Assembly: GCF_947503125.1 (NCBI RefSeq)
Contig: NZ_CANNCR010000028.1
Coordinates: 1 to 52,733, forward strand
Origin: an uncultured Metabacillus sp.
GTDB taxonomy: Bacteria > Bacillota > Bacilli > Bacillales > Bacillaceae
Reading direction: 5' to 3'
Length of the DNA: 52,733 nucleotides
Shown: positions 17,152 through 25,212 of the stretch, piece after piece
Layout: each line of letters starts with the position of its first letter
How positions within the stretch are numbered: the first letter of the stretch is position 1
The notes under the pieces: model-generated
Told to the model about the DNA's origin: nothing
The model's database searches: none
Seen by the model: only the letters and a program-made list of their open reading frames with translations
Position numbers and translations under genes: made by a program

Positions 17152-17973
17152 TTACGTAATAATCGGAGTCTCGTTAAAAAGGAAAAGGCTCTTTGCCAAT
17201 TTTTCTTGTTCGATTTCTAAAAAGCATAACTCATCAAAGTCGATACCCTGCTGCTCTCTGTCTACTTTCACTTCAATCCTTCTATCATTTACGTTCACTA
17301 AACGACCATCTTTCTCCATCTTTTCGTTCTCGGCTTTTGCATAAACAAAACAGCCGACAAAGCTTTCGAGAAATAGCGATAATTTTAAACCAAAAAAAAG
17401 ATTGAGTAAAAACGGGCTTTTAGACACAACCGCACCAAAGTGGAACGTGAGATTCCTTCTGAGGCAGGAATTAATATCAATAAGTTCTTCAGCTCTCCCT
17501 GTCATTGATCCTGTTGGATTTGGATGTTCGAGTAAAATAATACGTTCTGTAGGAATAATTAATATGTTTCCCACATTGGTTTCTAATATGATGAAATCCA
17601 AACCTGCATCTACAAAAAGTCCTGAAAGCTTTAGCTGCTCCTCACCACAATTTATTTTTACAATAACTAGTTGATTTCTTAGCAGCCTTAAACTTTGCTG
17701 TAACGATCGTAAATTATTTGGATCTCTTTCTACACCTAATGTTAGTAAGATTTCATTTGCCTGTTCAATACATTCGGTAATCTCCGCCAATTCCTCAGGG
17801 GAAAAGGAGCTGTTTGCAGAAGGGAATTTAGGCTGCGGTATTTGTTCGGGACAATGATTAGGTGAACAAAAAAAATCATCATTTTGTTCTGGATCCACAC
17901 ATTCAGGACAACGAAATTCATTTTCATGTGTTAGAAAATGTCTTTGATCTTTTAAATGTTTAATCGAAGGCAC
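17152..17973 (-). CDS. CotB/LSm-like spore coat protein
   Basis: A protein of about 273 residues, not firmly named. The N-terminal region has a small cysteine cluster (CPEC, then C-P-N-H-C), then an LSm-like strand pattern (LSGLFVDAGLDFIIL, IIPTERIILLEH) and a C-terminal part (NLTFHFGAVVSKSPFLLNLFF, then VNDRRIEVKVD) resembling the end of the gene at 19124. The start is uncertain: GTG 17973 is only 1-2 nt from AAAGGAG, whereas an ATT at 17964 has a 10-nt spacing. A good sigma-K promoter (17996-18022, minus strand) makes late mother-cell expression likely. It diverges from the mnx-like operon. Confidence 0.7.
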   Translation of the reverse strand: MPSIKHLKDQRHFLTHENEFRCPECVDPEQNDDFFCSPNHCPEQIPQPKFPSANSSFSPEELAEITECIEQANEILLTLGVERDPNNLRSLQQSLRLLRNQLVIVKINCGEEQLKLSGLFVDAGLDFIILETNVGNILIIPTERIILLEHPNPTGSMTGRAEELIDINSCLRRNLTFHFGAVVSKSPFLLNLFFGLKLSLFLESFVGCFVYAKAENEKMEKDGRLVNVNDRRIEVKVDREQQGIDFDELCFLEIEQEKLAKSLFLFNETPIIT

Positions 17974-17995
17974 ACTCCTTTCATGGATATATACC

Positions 17996-18022
17996 CAGTA
18001 TATGCTCTGACGGTCGTTAGGT
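17996..18022 (-). promoter_or_regulatory. Sigma-K-type promoter, minus strand
   Basis: On the minus strand, CATATACTG (17996-18004) lies 16 bases downstream of the -35 AC (18021-18022). It fits the sigma-K consensus and points into the CotB-like gene at 17973. Confidence 0.7.
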
Positions 18023-18117
18023 GTTTTAAGATATTAGCATAAGAGTTTGTTTGTCCCAGGGTATCCTTTACAGTCTCGATACAAAATTATCCAAACATCT
18101 AAAACAAGAAAAGAATA

Positions 18118-18143
18118 ACGACAAGCCTATCCCTCATAAAAAT
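18118..18143 (+). promoter_or_regulatory. Possible sigma-K promoter for the mnx-like operon
   Basis: CATAAAAAT (18135-18143) with an AC at 18118-18119, spacer 15. It is a weaker match than the two neighbouring sigma-K sites, but placed 37 bases before the first gene of the operon; the SG-1 mnx operon is reported to be mother-cell transcribed. Confidence 0.4.
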
Positions 18144-18179
18144 GAAGCATAGGACGATCAGATTATGAGGTGGTTTTAT

Positions 18180-18599
18180 ATGGTAAGCGGGTTTTTAGGT
18201 TATTTGCTATATGGAAACGTATTGTTGCTTGCTTTAACCTACATGTACCTTTTAAAAATCCGTAAGCTGATTGGATTTCAATTGGGAATGAACATTTCCA
18301 ATATGGCTGGAGGTTTTCTCGCAATCATTACTGGTGTGATCTTAATTTATCAATTCCCGCTTCAATTTGTTTATGTAACAATCTGTTCTACCTTTATAGG
18401 TATGTTGGCAGGTGCGCTATTTGGAGGGTTATTTGATTATCAAACCTTATTAACGGGTTATGCGAATGGTTTGATGATGGGACTTATGGCGCCAATGATC
18501 GGGGCAGCAGCCAAGGCAAATTTCATCTTCTTAAGCTTCCTTGAAGGAATTTTTCTTGCTTCGCTTCTCTTATTCGTCCTTTCTGCCAGGCATACATAG
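18180..18599 (+). CDS. Membrane protein, first gene of the mnx-like operon (MnxA position)
   Basis: A 139-residue protein with four predicted membrane helices. No known enzymatic motif. It is clearly paralogous to the next gene: both contain FGM near residue 35-40, GxxxGxLFGxL, then Q-x-LL-x-G-x-x-NG and LMxxMxxA. ATG 18180 follows GAGGTGG; ATG 18165 upstream has none. It lies 21 bases before the next gene and likely shares one transcript through the copper chaperone at 25051. Its position suggests correspondence to mnxA or mnxB of Bacillus sp. SG-1; I cannot verify the sequence match. Confidence 0.75.
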   Translation: MVSGFLGYLLYGNVLLLALTYMYLLKIRKLIGFQLGMNISNMAGGFLAIITGVILIYQFPLQFVYVTICSTFIGMLAGALFGGLFDYQTLLTGYANGLMMGLMAPMIGAAAKANFIFLSFLEGIFLASLLLFVLSARHT

Positions 18600-18620
18600 T
18601 CTTGAGGGGATGATGTATGG

Positions 18621-19085
18621 ATGACCCTTTATTTAGCATGTTTGCTGATCGTGAATAGTGTCATTGCTATTATCATGTACCGTATTCTGTTTAAAAAAAG
18701 AAGGCTGTTTAATGACCGTTTTGGAATGATTATGTCTATGAGCATTTCTGGAATTTTAAGTTTAACGATTGCGATGATTTTGCAATTTTTGTATGCCGAC
18801 CAAATGTATATGATGATGGCGCTAACAGTCCTAATTGGAGGGGGAATAGGTATATTATTTGGATCACTAGTAAAATTCCAATCTCTCTTAGCTGGTTTTC
18901 TGAATGGAATTATTGGGAGCCTTATGGGGAACATGCTTGCAGCAGTAGTTAAGGATCCCGCTTTATGCAGCTTACCTGCTTCTTATTTAATCAGCTTGGA
19001 AGAAAATATGGTTGCATTTAGCCTGTTTGGTACCCTGCTTGTTTTTATGACGATCAGCTTAGTCAACTACTCGTTAAGAGTGTAA
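18621..19085 (+). CDS. Membrane protein, second gene of the mnx-like operon (MnxB position)
   Basis: 154 residues, four predicted helices, paralogous to the preceding gene (matching segments: GILFGSLVKFQSLLAGFLNG here and GALFGGLFDYQTLLTGYANG there). The ATG at 18621 is the only in-frame choice near GAGGGG (11-base spacing). The following reading frame touches its stop codon, but that gene's real start is 39 bases further on. Role unknown; possibly assembly or metal supply for the oxidase in the mother-cell or forespore membrane (inference). Confidence 0.75.
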   Translation: MTLYLACLLIVNSVIAIIMYRILFKKRRLFNDRFGMIMSMSISGILSLTIAMILQFLYADQMYMMMALTVLIGGGIGILFGSLVKFQSLLAGFLNGIIGSLMGNMLAAVVKDPALCSLPASYLISLEENMVAFSLFGTLLVFMTISLVNYSLRV

Positions 19086-19123
19086 TGCCTTGCATGGGTC
19101 AGTTGAAAAGGGGGGGAGGGTAT

Positions 19124-19915
19124 ATGGAACATATCAATAAAAAAAAGAAAAATAAAAAGCTTTATTTAAATGAATATCGAAAAGACTTGTTAGAAAGACG
19201 TAAGCTGGAACCAAGAAAAGAAGATATCATAAATCATTTTAATAACCAAAACGGTTACGGTCTCACTTCACCAACTAGCAGTAAGTCAACTGAAGAGACT
19301 AGGTTATTAATGGAATATATCGACAGGGCTAATATGTTCAATATCTCTGAGAAGGATGAGAAGCGAGGAAAGAACTTAAAGCTGAGGAAGTTTTTTAAGT
19401 CAAAACGAAATCAGCAAGTAGAGATCTATTTAAAATGCGGGTCAAAATCTCTTTATAAAGAAGGAAAGGTTAGTACAATCGGCAGAGATTTTGTCATGAT
19501 AACAAATTTAAAGGATAGAACGTGGATTCCTTATTCTGTAATTGAATCTGCAAATATTCCATATGGCATTCCTAACTATTCCAATACACATCAGCATTTT
19601 ATCTTTGATAATAATTTACGTAATAAGCTTGTCCTTCAATTTGGTGAAACTGTCTCAAAGCGGGATATTTTAAAACAGCAATTTTTTGAAGAAACCCTTC
19701 AAACAAATTTACAAACCTGGAAGGAGACATGGGTGGCTGTTTATTTAGATGAAGAGACAAAGAGAATCGGAAAAATCTCATATTCAACTAATCATCAACT
19801 TACACTGCATGCTTTCAAAAAAGATGAACATGTAAATCTAAATGAGATTAAATACGTTGAGACCATACGGTTTTTAAGCCTGTTCACTCATGTTTTGAAA
19901 AATTTCCATAGATAA
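19124..19915 (+). CDS. CotB/LSm-like protein in the mnx-like operon (MnxD position)
   Basis: 263 residues. The N-terminal third is very basic (KKKKNKKLYLNEYRKD and LRKFFKSKRN). Then comes an LSm-like segment (EGKVSTIGRDFVMI, RTWIPYSVIESANIPYG) and a second block (NKLVLQFGETVSKRDILKQQ, then RIGKISYSTNHQLTLHA) matching the C-terminal layout of the minus-strand gene at 17152. ATG 19124 follows GGGGGGAGGG. No catalytic motif; most likely a spore-surface structural or assembly protein. Assignment as MnxD is positional only. Confidence 0.72.
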   Translation: MEHINKKKKNKKLYLNEYRKDLLERRKLEPRKEDIINHFNNQNGYGLTSPTSSKSTEETRLLMEYIDRANMFNISEKDEKRGKNLKLRKFFKSKRNQQVEIYLKCGSKSLYKEGKVSTIGRDFVMITNLKDRTWIPYSVIESANIPYGIPNYSNTHQHFIFDNNLRNKLVLQFGETVSKRDILKQQFFEETLQTNLQTWKETWVAVYLDEETKRIGKISYSTNHQLTLHAFKKDEHVNLNEIKYVETIRFLSLFTHVLKNFHR

Positions 19916-19962
19916 ATCTTTTGAAACTTGCACAATGTTTTTAAATGTGAGGAGGTAGGGAT

Positions 19963-20412
19963 ATGGCAAGTAACAAAAAAGATCATGATGCAGAAAAGAA
20001 AAAACAAGTTGAAGAAAAGGAAAAGCATCAAAAAATAAAAGAAGATTTAGAAGATTGTGAGGTTAAAGTGAAGAAACGTAAAGAGTGCGAAATTGTATTT
20101 GATAAACCGATTCGTATCAACATTGAAGATGTAGTGGATGAATTGTTTGACCAGTTATTAGGATTGATCGACACAAGTATTTTAATCGTAACAGAATCAG
20201 ATCAGCTGAATTTATTTGGCCAAACCTTTCGGCCGATCTTTTGCGGTACGATCATTAACGTTACACAAAGTGCTATTACATTATTCCCAGTCAATATAAA
20301 AATGATTAATGCTCCATTTTTCCAATTTCCAACCCCTTTAACAATTCCATTAGAAAAAATTGCTCATTTTACGCCTAACTTTGATTGTAACCAACGCATA
20401 CCACTAACGTAA
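19963..20412 (+). CDS. mnxE: MnxE-like small subunit candidate
   Basis: 149 residues: a Lys/Glu-rich N-terminal 45 residues likely flexible or coiled coil, then a compact beta-rich part with FCGTIINVTQSAITLFPV and TIPLEKIAHFTP. In the Bacillus sp. PL-12 enzyme MnxE and MnxF form a hexamer (E3F3) that binds MnxG. Placement immediately before the mnxF-like gene and mnxG supports this call; the extra basic N-terminus makes it longer than I remember for MnxE, so it is tentative. RBS GAGGAGGTAGGG. Gap to the next gene 40 bases. Confidence 0.6.
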   Translation: MASNKKDHDAEKKKQVEEKEKHQKIKEDLEDCEVKVKKRKECEIVFDKPIRINIEDVVDELFDQLLGLIDTSILIVTESDQLNLFGQTFRPIFCGTIINVTQSAITLFPVNIKMINAPFFQFPTPLTIPLEKIAHFTPNFDCNQRIPLT

Positions 20413-20452
20413 TCCATCTTTGAACAGAGAAAAAAGGAGGCACACTTAAATC

Positions 20453-20761
20453 ATGAGACAAAATGATTTGTTTACTGAAATTACAATACCTTCGATAAAT
20501 GATATCCATGATGAAGCCTTAATTAATGAGTTTGAAGCAGGAATCGGAAGAAATGTATTCATTTTGACCCCTTCTTATCCATTTGTTTTTATTGGAAGAA
20601 TTGTTGATGTTATAGGGGATAATGTGGCTGTTGATGTCCAAGTAACAACCATTGGAGAATTAGAAAACAGAGTATGGTCGATCCATGTTCATAATATCGA
20701 AGTCTTTTATATTGAACAAAGAGGGATGCCGCGAATCCCTGAATTAAGGGATGATTTATAG
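20453..20761 (+). CDS. mnxF: MnxF-like small subunit
   Basis: 102 residues, acidic, beta-rich, with the LSm-like pattern FIGRIVDVIGDNVAVDV followed by VWSIHVHNIEVFYIEQ. It ends 18 bases before mnxG, fitting an obligate partner. The His pair in HVHN could bind metal (inference). ATG 20453 follows AAAGGAGG. In characterised strains MnxE3F3G is the active Mn(II) oxidase complex, and MnxEF also binds copper. Identification rests on size, position and the neighbouring MnxG. Confidence 0.65.
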   Translation: MRQNDLFTEITIPSINDIHDEALINEFEAGIGRNVFILTPSYPFVFIGRIVDVIGDNVAVDVQVTTIGELENRVWSIHVHNIEVFYIEQRGMPRIPELRDDL

Positions 20762-20779
20762 GAAAAGGGTGAGGGCGAG

Positions 20780-23700
20780 ATGAAACGATTTTTTCACGTT
20801 GTTGCGATCCCAATTCGAATAGTTCTGAATAATTTTGGTGATCATGGTGATTCAAGCATGATGTATGTATTAAAAGAAAATGAGGAAAAGGTAAAGGAAC
20901 TGGTTAAAAAAAATCCGTTTACGCCGGTTGATTTAGTTCAGCCGCTTTGCATTCGTGCGAATAATGGGGATATAGTTGAAATCTTATTTGAAAATAAAAT
21001 CCATTTTGCCACAGGAATGCATTTTCAGGAAGCAGATTATGATGTACTAGATTCTGATGGTGCAAATGTCGGCTTTAATCCAAATACATTAGCAGATCCA
21101 GGAGAAAAGATTCTTTACCGGATTAGTGTAAACCATGAAGGTACTTACTACTTTACAGACTTAGGTAATCCAGACAGCAGTGATGAAGGAACGAGTATAA
21201 ATGGATTATTTGGCTGCCTTTTTGTCCAAAGACGCGGATCCTGGTGGACAGATCCTGTTACAGGCGGTCCAATAAAAAGCGGGGTGTTTGCAGATATCCA
21301 TCATCCATTTGCCCCATCCTTTCGCGAGTATGCCTTTATTTTTCATGATGAAATGTCTACAGATGATATAACAGGCAACCGCCCGCTTGATCCTGTTACA
21401 AATCAGGATCGTGAATCAACACATGCGATTAATTACCGCTATGAACCTGTTGAAAATCGGGTGAGGCTGATTGAAGAGGGGGTTGTCTGCCCAGATTGTG
21501 AAGGGGAAGAAGTCCATCATGATTCATGGGTATTTGGCGATCCGGCAACGCCGATTTTTCGAGGTTATCGGGGGGATCCAGCCAGATTTAGACTCGTTCA
21601 TGCCGGAGTAAAGGAAACGCACGTATTTCATTATCATGCCCATACCTTTTTTAGAGATCCGCTTAATACAGAATCGGACGCATTTGATGCGATCGCAATC
21701 AGCCCGCAAACGTGGCATACGATTGACACGTTATATGGATTGGGTTCTTTAGTTGGAACATATGGTGATGTAATTATGCATTGTCATTTATACCCTCATT
21801 TTGGAGTGGGTATGTGGGCGATTAACAGGATATTTGATACGCTTCAGGATGGCAGCCAGTGCTATCCGAATGGCGTGCCTATTCAACCATTACAGCCGTT
21901 GCCGGATCGTCCGATTCCGCCTAAGCCTACGAAGGAACGACCTGGCTTTCCTAATTTTATACCTGGCAAGCTCGGCTGTAAGGCGCCTCGTCCTCCGCTT
22001 GGCATTGTCGGCGGCAGGGATATGACGGAGCTTGAACGAAACGCTGCAGTTCCTACAGCAAGACCAGGTGCTGTTTTTACCGACCCATGCATCATCTTAG
22101 AAAATCCTGAGGTCCAGGTATTTAACGTATCACTCATTGAGATGCCTATCGTCTATAACCGCCAGGGCTGGTATGATCCTAAAGGAAGATTATATGTACT
22201 GGATGAAGATTTGGAAGATGTATTAGCAGGGAGAAAACAACCAGAGCCGCTTATTTTGCATGTTAACGCCGGAGCGTGCATTTCGGTTAATTTTACCAAC
22301 CGGCTGCAGGAAGTTGCGAGCGGTGATGCGTTTCAGCTTGTCACAAGAACATTCGAAACAGCTTTTCACGTTCATTTCGTTAAATTCGATGTTATGGTCA
22401 GTGATGGGGCAAATGTTGGGTGGAATTATGATTCAAGCGTCCTGCCCGGCGAGACGATTCGCTATGAATATTTTGCCGATGTTGAGCTTAAGGCATGGTT
22501 TTTCCATGACCATTTATTTGCCAGTTATCACCAGCAGCACGGTGTGTTTGGTTCAACCGTTGTTCATGCACGTTTTTCAGATGTTCTTGACTCAAGAACA
22601 GGTGAAGAGGTGAGGGAAGGTCAGCAAGTTACCGTCACCCATCCTTTAATACCGGATTACCGGGATTTTGTCTTAATGGTTCAAGACTTTGCCTTGCTGT
22701 TTGATGAAAATGGCTGTCCATTAAACCCTCCTGAGTTTCCAGGATCCCAGGATGACCCTGGTTTATTCGCTGTGAATTATAAAAATGAACCGCTGCAGTT
22801 CAGACTAGGGAAAGATTTTGATCCCGCCTATTCATTCAGTTCGTTTGTCAATGGGGATCCAATTACTCCCATTTTACATTGTTATGAAGGGGATCCAATT
22901 CGTGTCCGATTATTGCAGGGTGCACAGGAAGAGTCTCACAGCTTCAACATGCACGGGCTAAGATGGAAGAAGGAACGTCCAGATATAGAAACTGAGTTTC
23001 AAGCACAGGAGCATATCGGCATTTCCGAATCATTTACATTTGATATGGAGGTTCCGAGATCAGGTGATTACCTCTGGACATTTGAGACAGAAGAAGATCT
23101 GTGGAATGGATGCTGGGGATTAATCCGTGCCTATGACGAAGAGGTAGATTTTCTTATTCCGCTTCCAGATCGGCCAAATCCGCCTGAACGAACAAAACCG
23201 TTGCCGGTCTGTACGGGAGAGCCGCCTCCTCCGGCAGAATGTGTAGAGGTGGATGCTCCGCCAAACGCACGTGTAGTATTCTTTGATATTGTCGCTTTCC
23301 AGGTACCGATCGTCTATAGCAAATGGGGGGAGACCGATCCATTTGGCATCGTATTTGCGTTAAGAGAAGATATGGATGACATCTTATGCGGACGAAAGAA
23401 TCCTGAACCTCTCGTTCTCAGAGCAAATCAAGGAGATGTTGTCGAGGTTCATTTAACAAGCCTTTTACAGTTTGATCGTTTTCCTTTCCCAGACGGAATT
23501 TGGCCATATCCGCCTGTTAAGCAGCAAGCATTTTATCCACCATCGGTGCGAATATCACTTCATCCGCAGCTGATTCAATATGATGTAAAATCATCCGCAG
23601 GTGAAACGGTTGGCTTTAATCCAGACCAAACGGCAGGTCCAGGTGAAACGGTTGTCTATCGCTGGTATGTAGATGTTGCTGTTGGTGCCTGCGGGATGTG

Positions 23701-24457
23701 GGATATGGCAGACATCCGAAATCATCGATCACTTGGTACGTTTGGAACGTTTATCGCTGAGGGAAGAGGAACGAAAATCCTCAATCCTGTTGACAGAACG
23801 CCAGCTTTACTAACAAGCAGCAATGTGATTTTGAGTCATCCATTTGCACCTGATATAAGAGAATTTGTTCTAACAATGTATGACGGAGCAAGATTAGTTG
23901 ATAGCGAGGGCTGTGTCATCATTGATCCGGTTGATGGTATTTTAACAGGTGTTGATCCGGATGAACTTGGAGATTTGGTTGATACGTACGACAACGGTTC
24001 AAGAGGCTTTAATTATTGTACAGAGCGGTTGATCAATCGCCTTAGACAATTTCCGGTGTTTAAAGATTTGTTTAGTTCCAAAGTTCATGGAGATCCTTCA
24101 ACACCTGTTTTTGAAGCTTATGCTGGTGATCCGGTTACAATCAGACTGGTGAATCCATCAGAGCGCAGGCGGGCACATGGCTTCCATTTGCATGGCCATT
24201 ATTGGAATACGGATGACAGGGACCTATTCTCTCAGGTTAAATCAATTGATCCGCACATTGTGTTGGGGTTTGCAAGGGATCTTAAGCTGCATTATGGAGC
24301 GGGAAGCTTCTTTAATTTTCCGGGAGACTATATGTATCGCTCTGGAAATATACGCTGGGATATTGAGCAAGGAATGTGGGGCATTCTCCGCGTTCACAAA
24401 AATAAGCAAGTCTGTCTGGCACCGTTAAAAGATATGAAAGAACCTGATGTGGAGTAA
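20780..24457 (+). CDS. mnxG: Manganese(II)-oxidising multicopper oxidase, large subunit
   Basis: A 1225-residue multicopper oxidase, the size of MnxG (about 1217) from Mn-oxidising marine Bacillus spores, which turns Mn(II) into Mn(IV) oxide on the exosporium. The classical HxxHxH set is at H281-H286 (HVFHYHAH), and the type 1 copper signature HCHxxxHxxxM at 334-345 supplies C335, H340 and M345. Further His pairs sit at H530/H532, H576/H578 (FFHDH), H720/H725 and HGFHLHGH at 1133-1140. Three cupredoxin-pair repeats are suggested by recurring segments (DYDVLDSDGANVGFNP, FDVMVSDGANVGWNYD, YDVKSSAGETVGFNP; and HPFAP, HPLIPDY, HPFAPDI). No signal peptide, as expected for a mother-cell-made spore-surface protein. 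It lies 3 bases before a SCO1 gene. Confidence 0.9.
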   Translation: MKRFFHVVAIPIRIVLNNFGDHGDSSMMYVLKENEEKVKELVKKNPFTPVDLVQPLCIRANNGDIVEILFENKIHFATGMHFQEADYDVLDSDGANVGFNPNTLADPGEKILYRISVNHEGTYYFTDLGNPDSSDEGTSINGLFGCLFVQRRGSWWTDPVTGGPIKSGVFADIHHPFAPSFREYAFIFHDEMSTDDITGNRPLDPVTNQDRESTHAINYRYEPVENRVRLIEEGVVCPDCEGEEVHHDSWVFGDPATPIFRGYRGDPARFRLVHAGVKETHVFHYHAHTFFRDPLNTESDAFDAIAISPQTWHTIDTLYGLGSLVGTYGDVIMHCHLYPHFGVGMWAINRIFDTLQDGSQCYPNGVPIQPLQPLPDRPIPPKPTKERPGFPNFIPGKLGCKAPRPPLGIVGGRDMTELERNAAVPTARPGAVFTDPCIILENPEVQVFNVSLIEMPIVYNRQGWYDPKGRLYVLDEDLEDVLAGRKQPEPLILHVNAGACISVNFTNRLQEVASGDAFQLVTRTFETAFHVHFVKFDVMVSDGANVGWNYDSSVLPGETIRYEYFADVELKAWFFHDHLFASYHQQHGVFGSTVVHARFSDVLDSRTGEEVREGQQVTVTHPLIPDYRDFVLMVQDFALLFDENGCPLNPPEFPGSQDDPGLFAVNYKNEPLQFRLGKDFDPAYSFSSFVNGDPITPILHCYEGDPIRVRLLQGAQEESHSFNMHGLRWKKERPDIETEFQAQEHIGISESFTFDMEVPRSGDYLWTFETEEDLWNGCWGLIRAYDEEVDFLIPLPDRPNPPERTKPLPVCTGEPPPPAECVEVDAPPNARVVFFDIVAFQVPIVYSKWGETDPFGIVFALREDMDDILCGRKNPEPLVLRANQGDVVEVHLTSLLQFDRFPFPDGIWPYPPVKQQAFYPPSVRISLHPQLIQYDVKSSAGETVGFNPDQTAGPGETVVYRWYVDVAVGACGMWDMADIRNHRSLGTFGTFIAEGRGTKILNPVDRTPALLTSSNVILSHPFAPDIREFVLTMYDGARLVDSEGCVIIDPVDGILTGVDPDELGDLVDTYDNGSRGFNYCTERLINRLRQFPVFKDLFSSKVHGDPSTPVFEAYAGDPVTIRLVNPSERRRAHGFHLHGHYWNTDDRDLFSQVKSIDPHIVLGFARDLKLHYGAGSFFNFPGDYMYRSGNIRWDIEQGMWGILRVHKNKQVCLAPLKDMKEPDVE

Positions 24458-24460
24458 ACG

Positions 24461-25051
24461 ATGAAGAAGCAAAGATGGTTAATCATTCTTCTTGTTAGTT
24501 TGGCTGGCTTTGCCATCATTTATTGGTTTTGGCCCCATGGTGAAAAATTGCCTGTTTTAGATAAGGTTGAAGCCTTTCAATTGGATGATGTTTATGGGCA
24601 AGGATATGAATTGTCTACTGAAAAGATCAAACTTGTCGCCTTTTTTTATACCAATTGCCCGGATATTTGTCCATTAACTATGGCAGATTTTAAAGTGCTG
24701 CAGGAACAGTTAAAAAGTCAGGGTTTATTCGGAAAAAAAGTTGAGCTTATCGCTATTACAATAGATCCTGAACATGATACAGCGCAAATCATTAAAAATT
24801 ATGCTGATTCATTTGGTGCGGATCCTGCTGGATGGAAATGGCTAAGGGGAAACCCAAAGAAAACGAAGGAAATTGCTGCTAATTTGCAAATGCAGTACCA
24901 AAAATTAGAAGGGGATTTTTTTGCCCATTCAACAACGATGTTCTTAATTGACAAGCAGAACCAAATAAGGGCTCTTTATGATATGGCTAATCAAAATAAA
25001 TCAATTGAAAAAGAAAGGATCATTAAAGATATTCAGCTGTTAACTAAATAG
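24461..25051 (+). CDS. SCO1/SenC copper chaperone (MnxC-like)
   Basis: SCO proteins deliver copper or reduce thiols during copper-site assembly. An N-terminal membrane anchor (about residues 6-23) is followed by a thioredoxin-like fold with the copper-binding CPDICP motif (CxxxC) and the conserved His in FFAHSTTMFLID. Length 196 is typical. The start is 3 bases after mnxG, so the pair is translationally linked. In Bacillus SG-1 the SCO-like mnxC lies inside the operon before mnxD, from memory; here it is last. A natural client is MnxG, but a respiratory oxidase cannot be excluded. Confidence 0.9.
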   Translation: MKKQRWLIILLVSLAGFAIIYWFWPHGEKLPVLDKVEAFQLDDVYGQGYELSTEKIKLVAFFYTNCPDICPLTMADFKVLQEQLKSQGLFGKKVELIAITIDPEHDTAQIIKNYADSFGADPAGWKWLRGNPKKTKEIAANLQMQYQKLEGDFFAHSTTMFLIDKQNQIRALYDMANQNKSIEKERIIKDIQLLTK

Positions 25052-25076
25052 TTGCTTGTTTTTTAATGCTTAATTA

Positions 25077-25112
25077 AAACATTACTGTCCAATGACGGTA
25101 ATGTTTTTTTTA
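25077..25112 (+). terminator. Terminator of the mnx-like operon
   Basis: ACATTACTGTC pairs with GACGGTAATGT (11 bp, one T-G pair) around loop CAAT and is followed by eight T. It closes the operon 18180-25051. Confidence 0.9.
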
Positions 25113-25150
25113 TATGCTACATTCACCCATTTATGACAGGATAAATATCA

Positions 25151-25175
25151 CAACCTATCCCAACTTCATAGAATA
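25151..25175 (+). promoter_or_regulatory. Possible mother-cell promoter for yheC/D-like gene
   Basis: CATAGAATA (25167-25175) fits the sigma-K -10 CATANNNTA, with AC at 25150-25151 at a short 15-base spacing. A sigma-E reading is also possible. Confidence 0.4.
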
Positions 25176-25212
25176 AATGAGCATCTATTTCTAAATATTG
25201 GAGTGCAACTAA

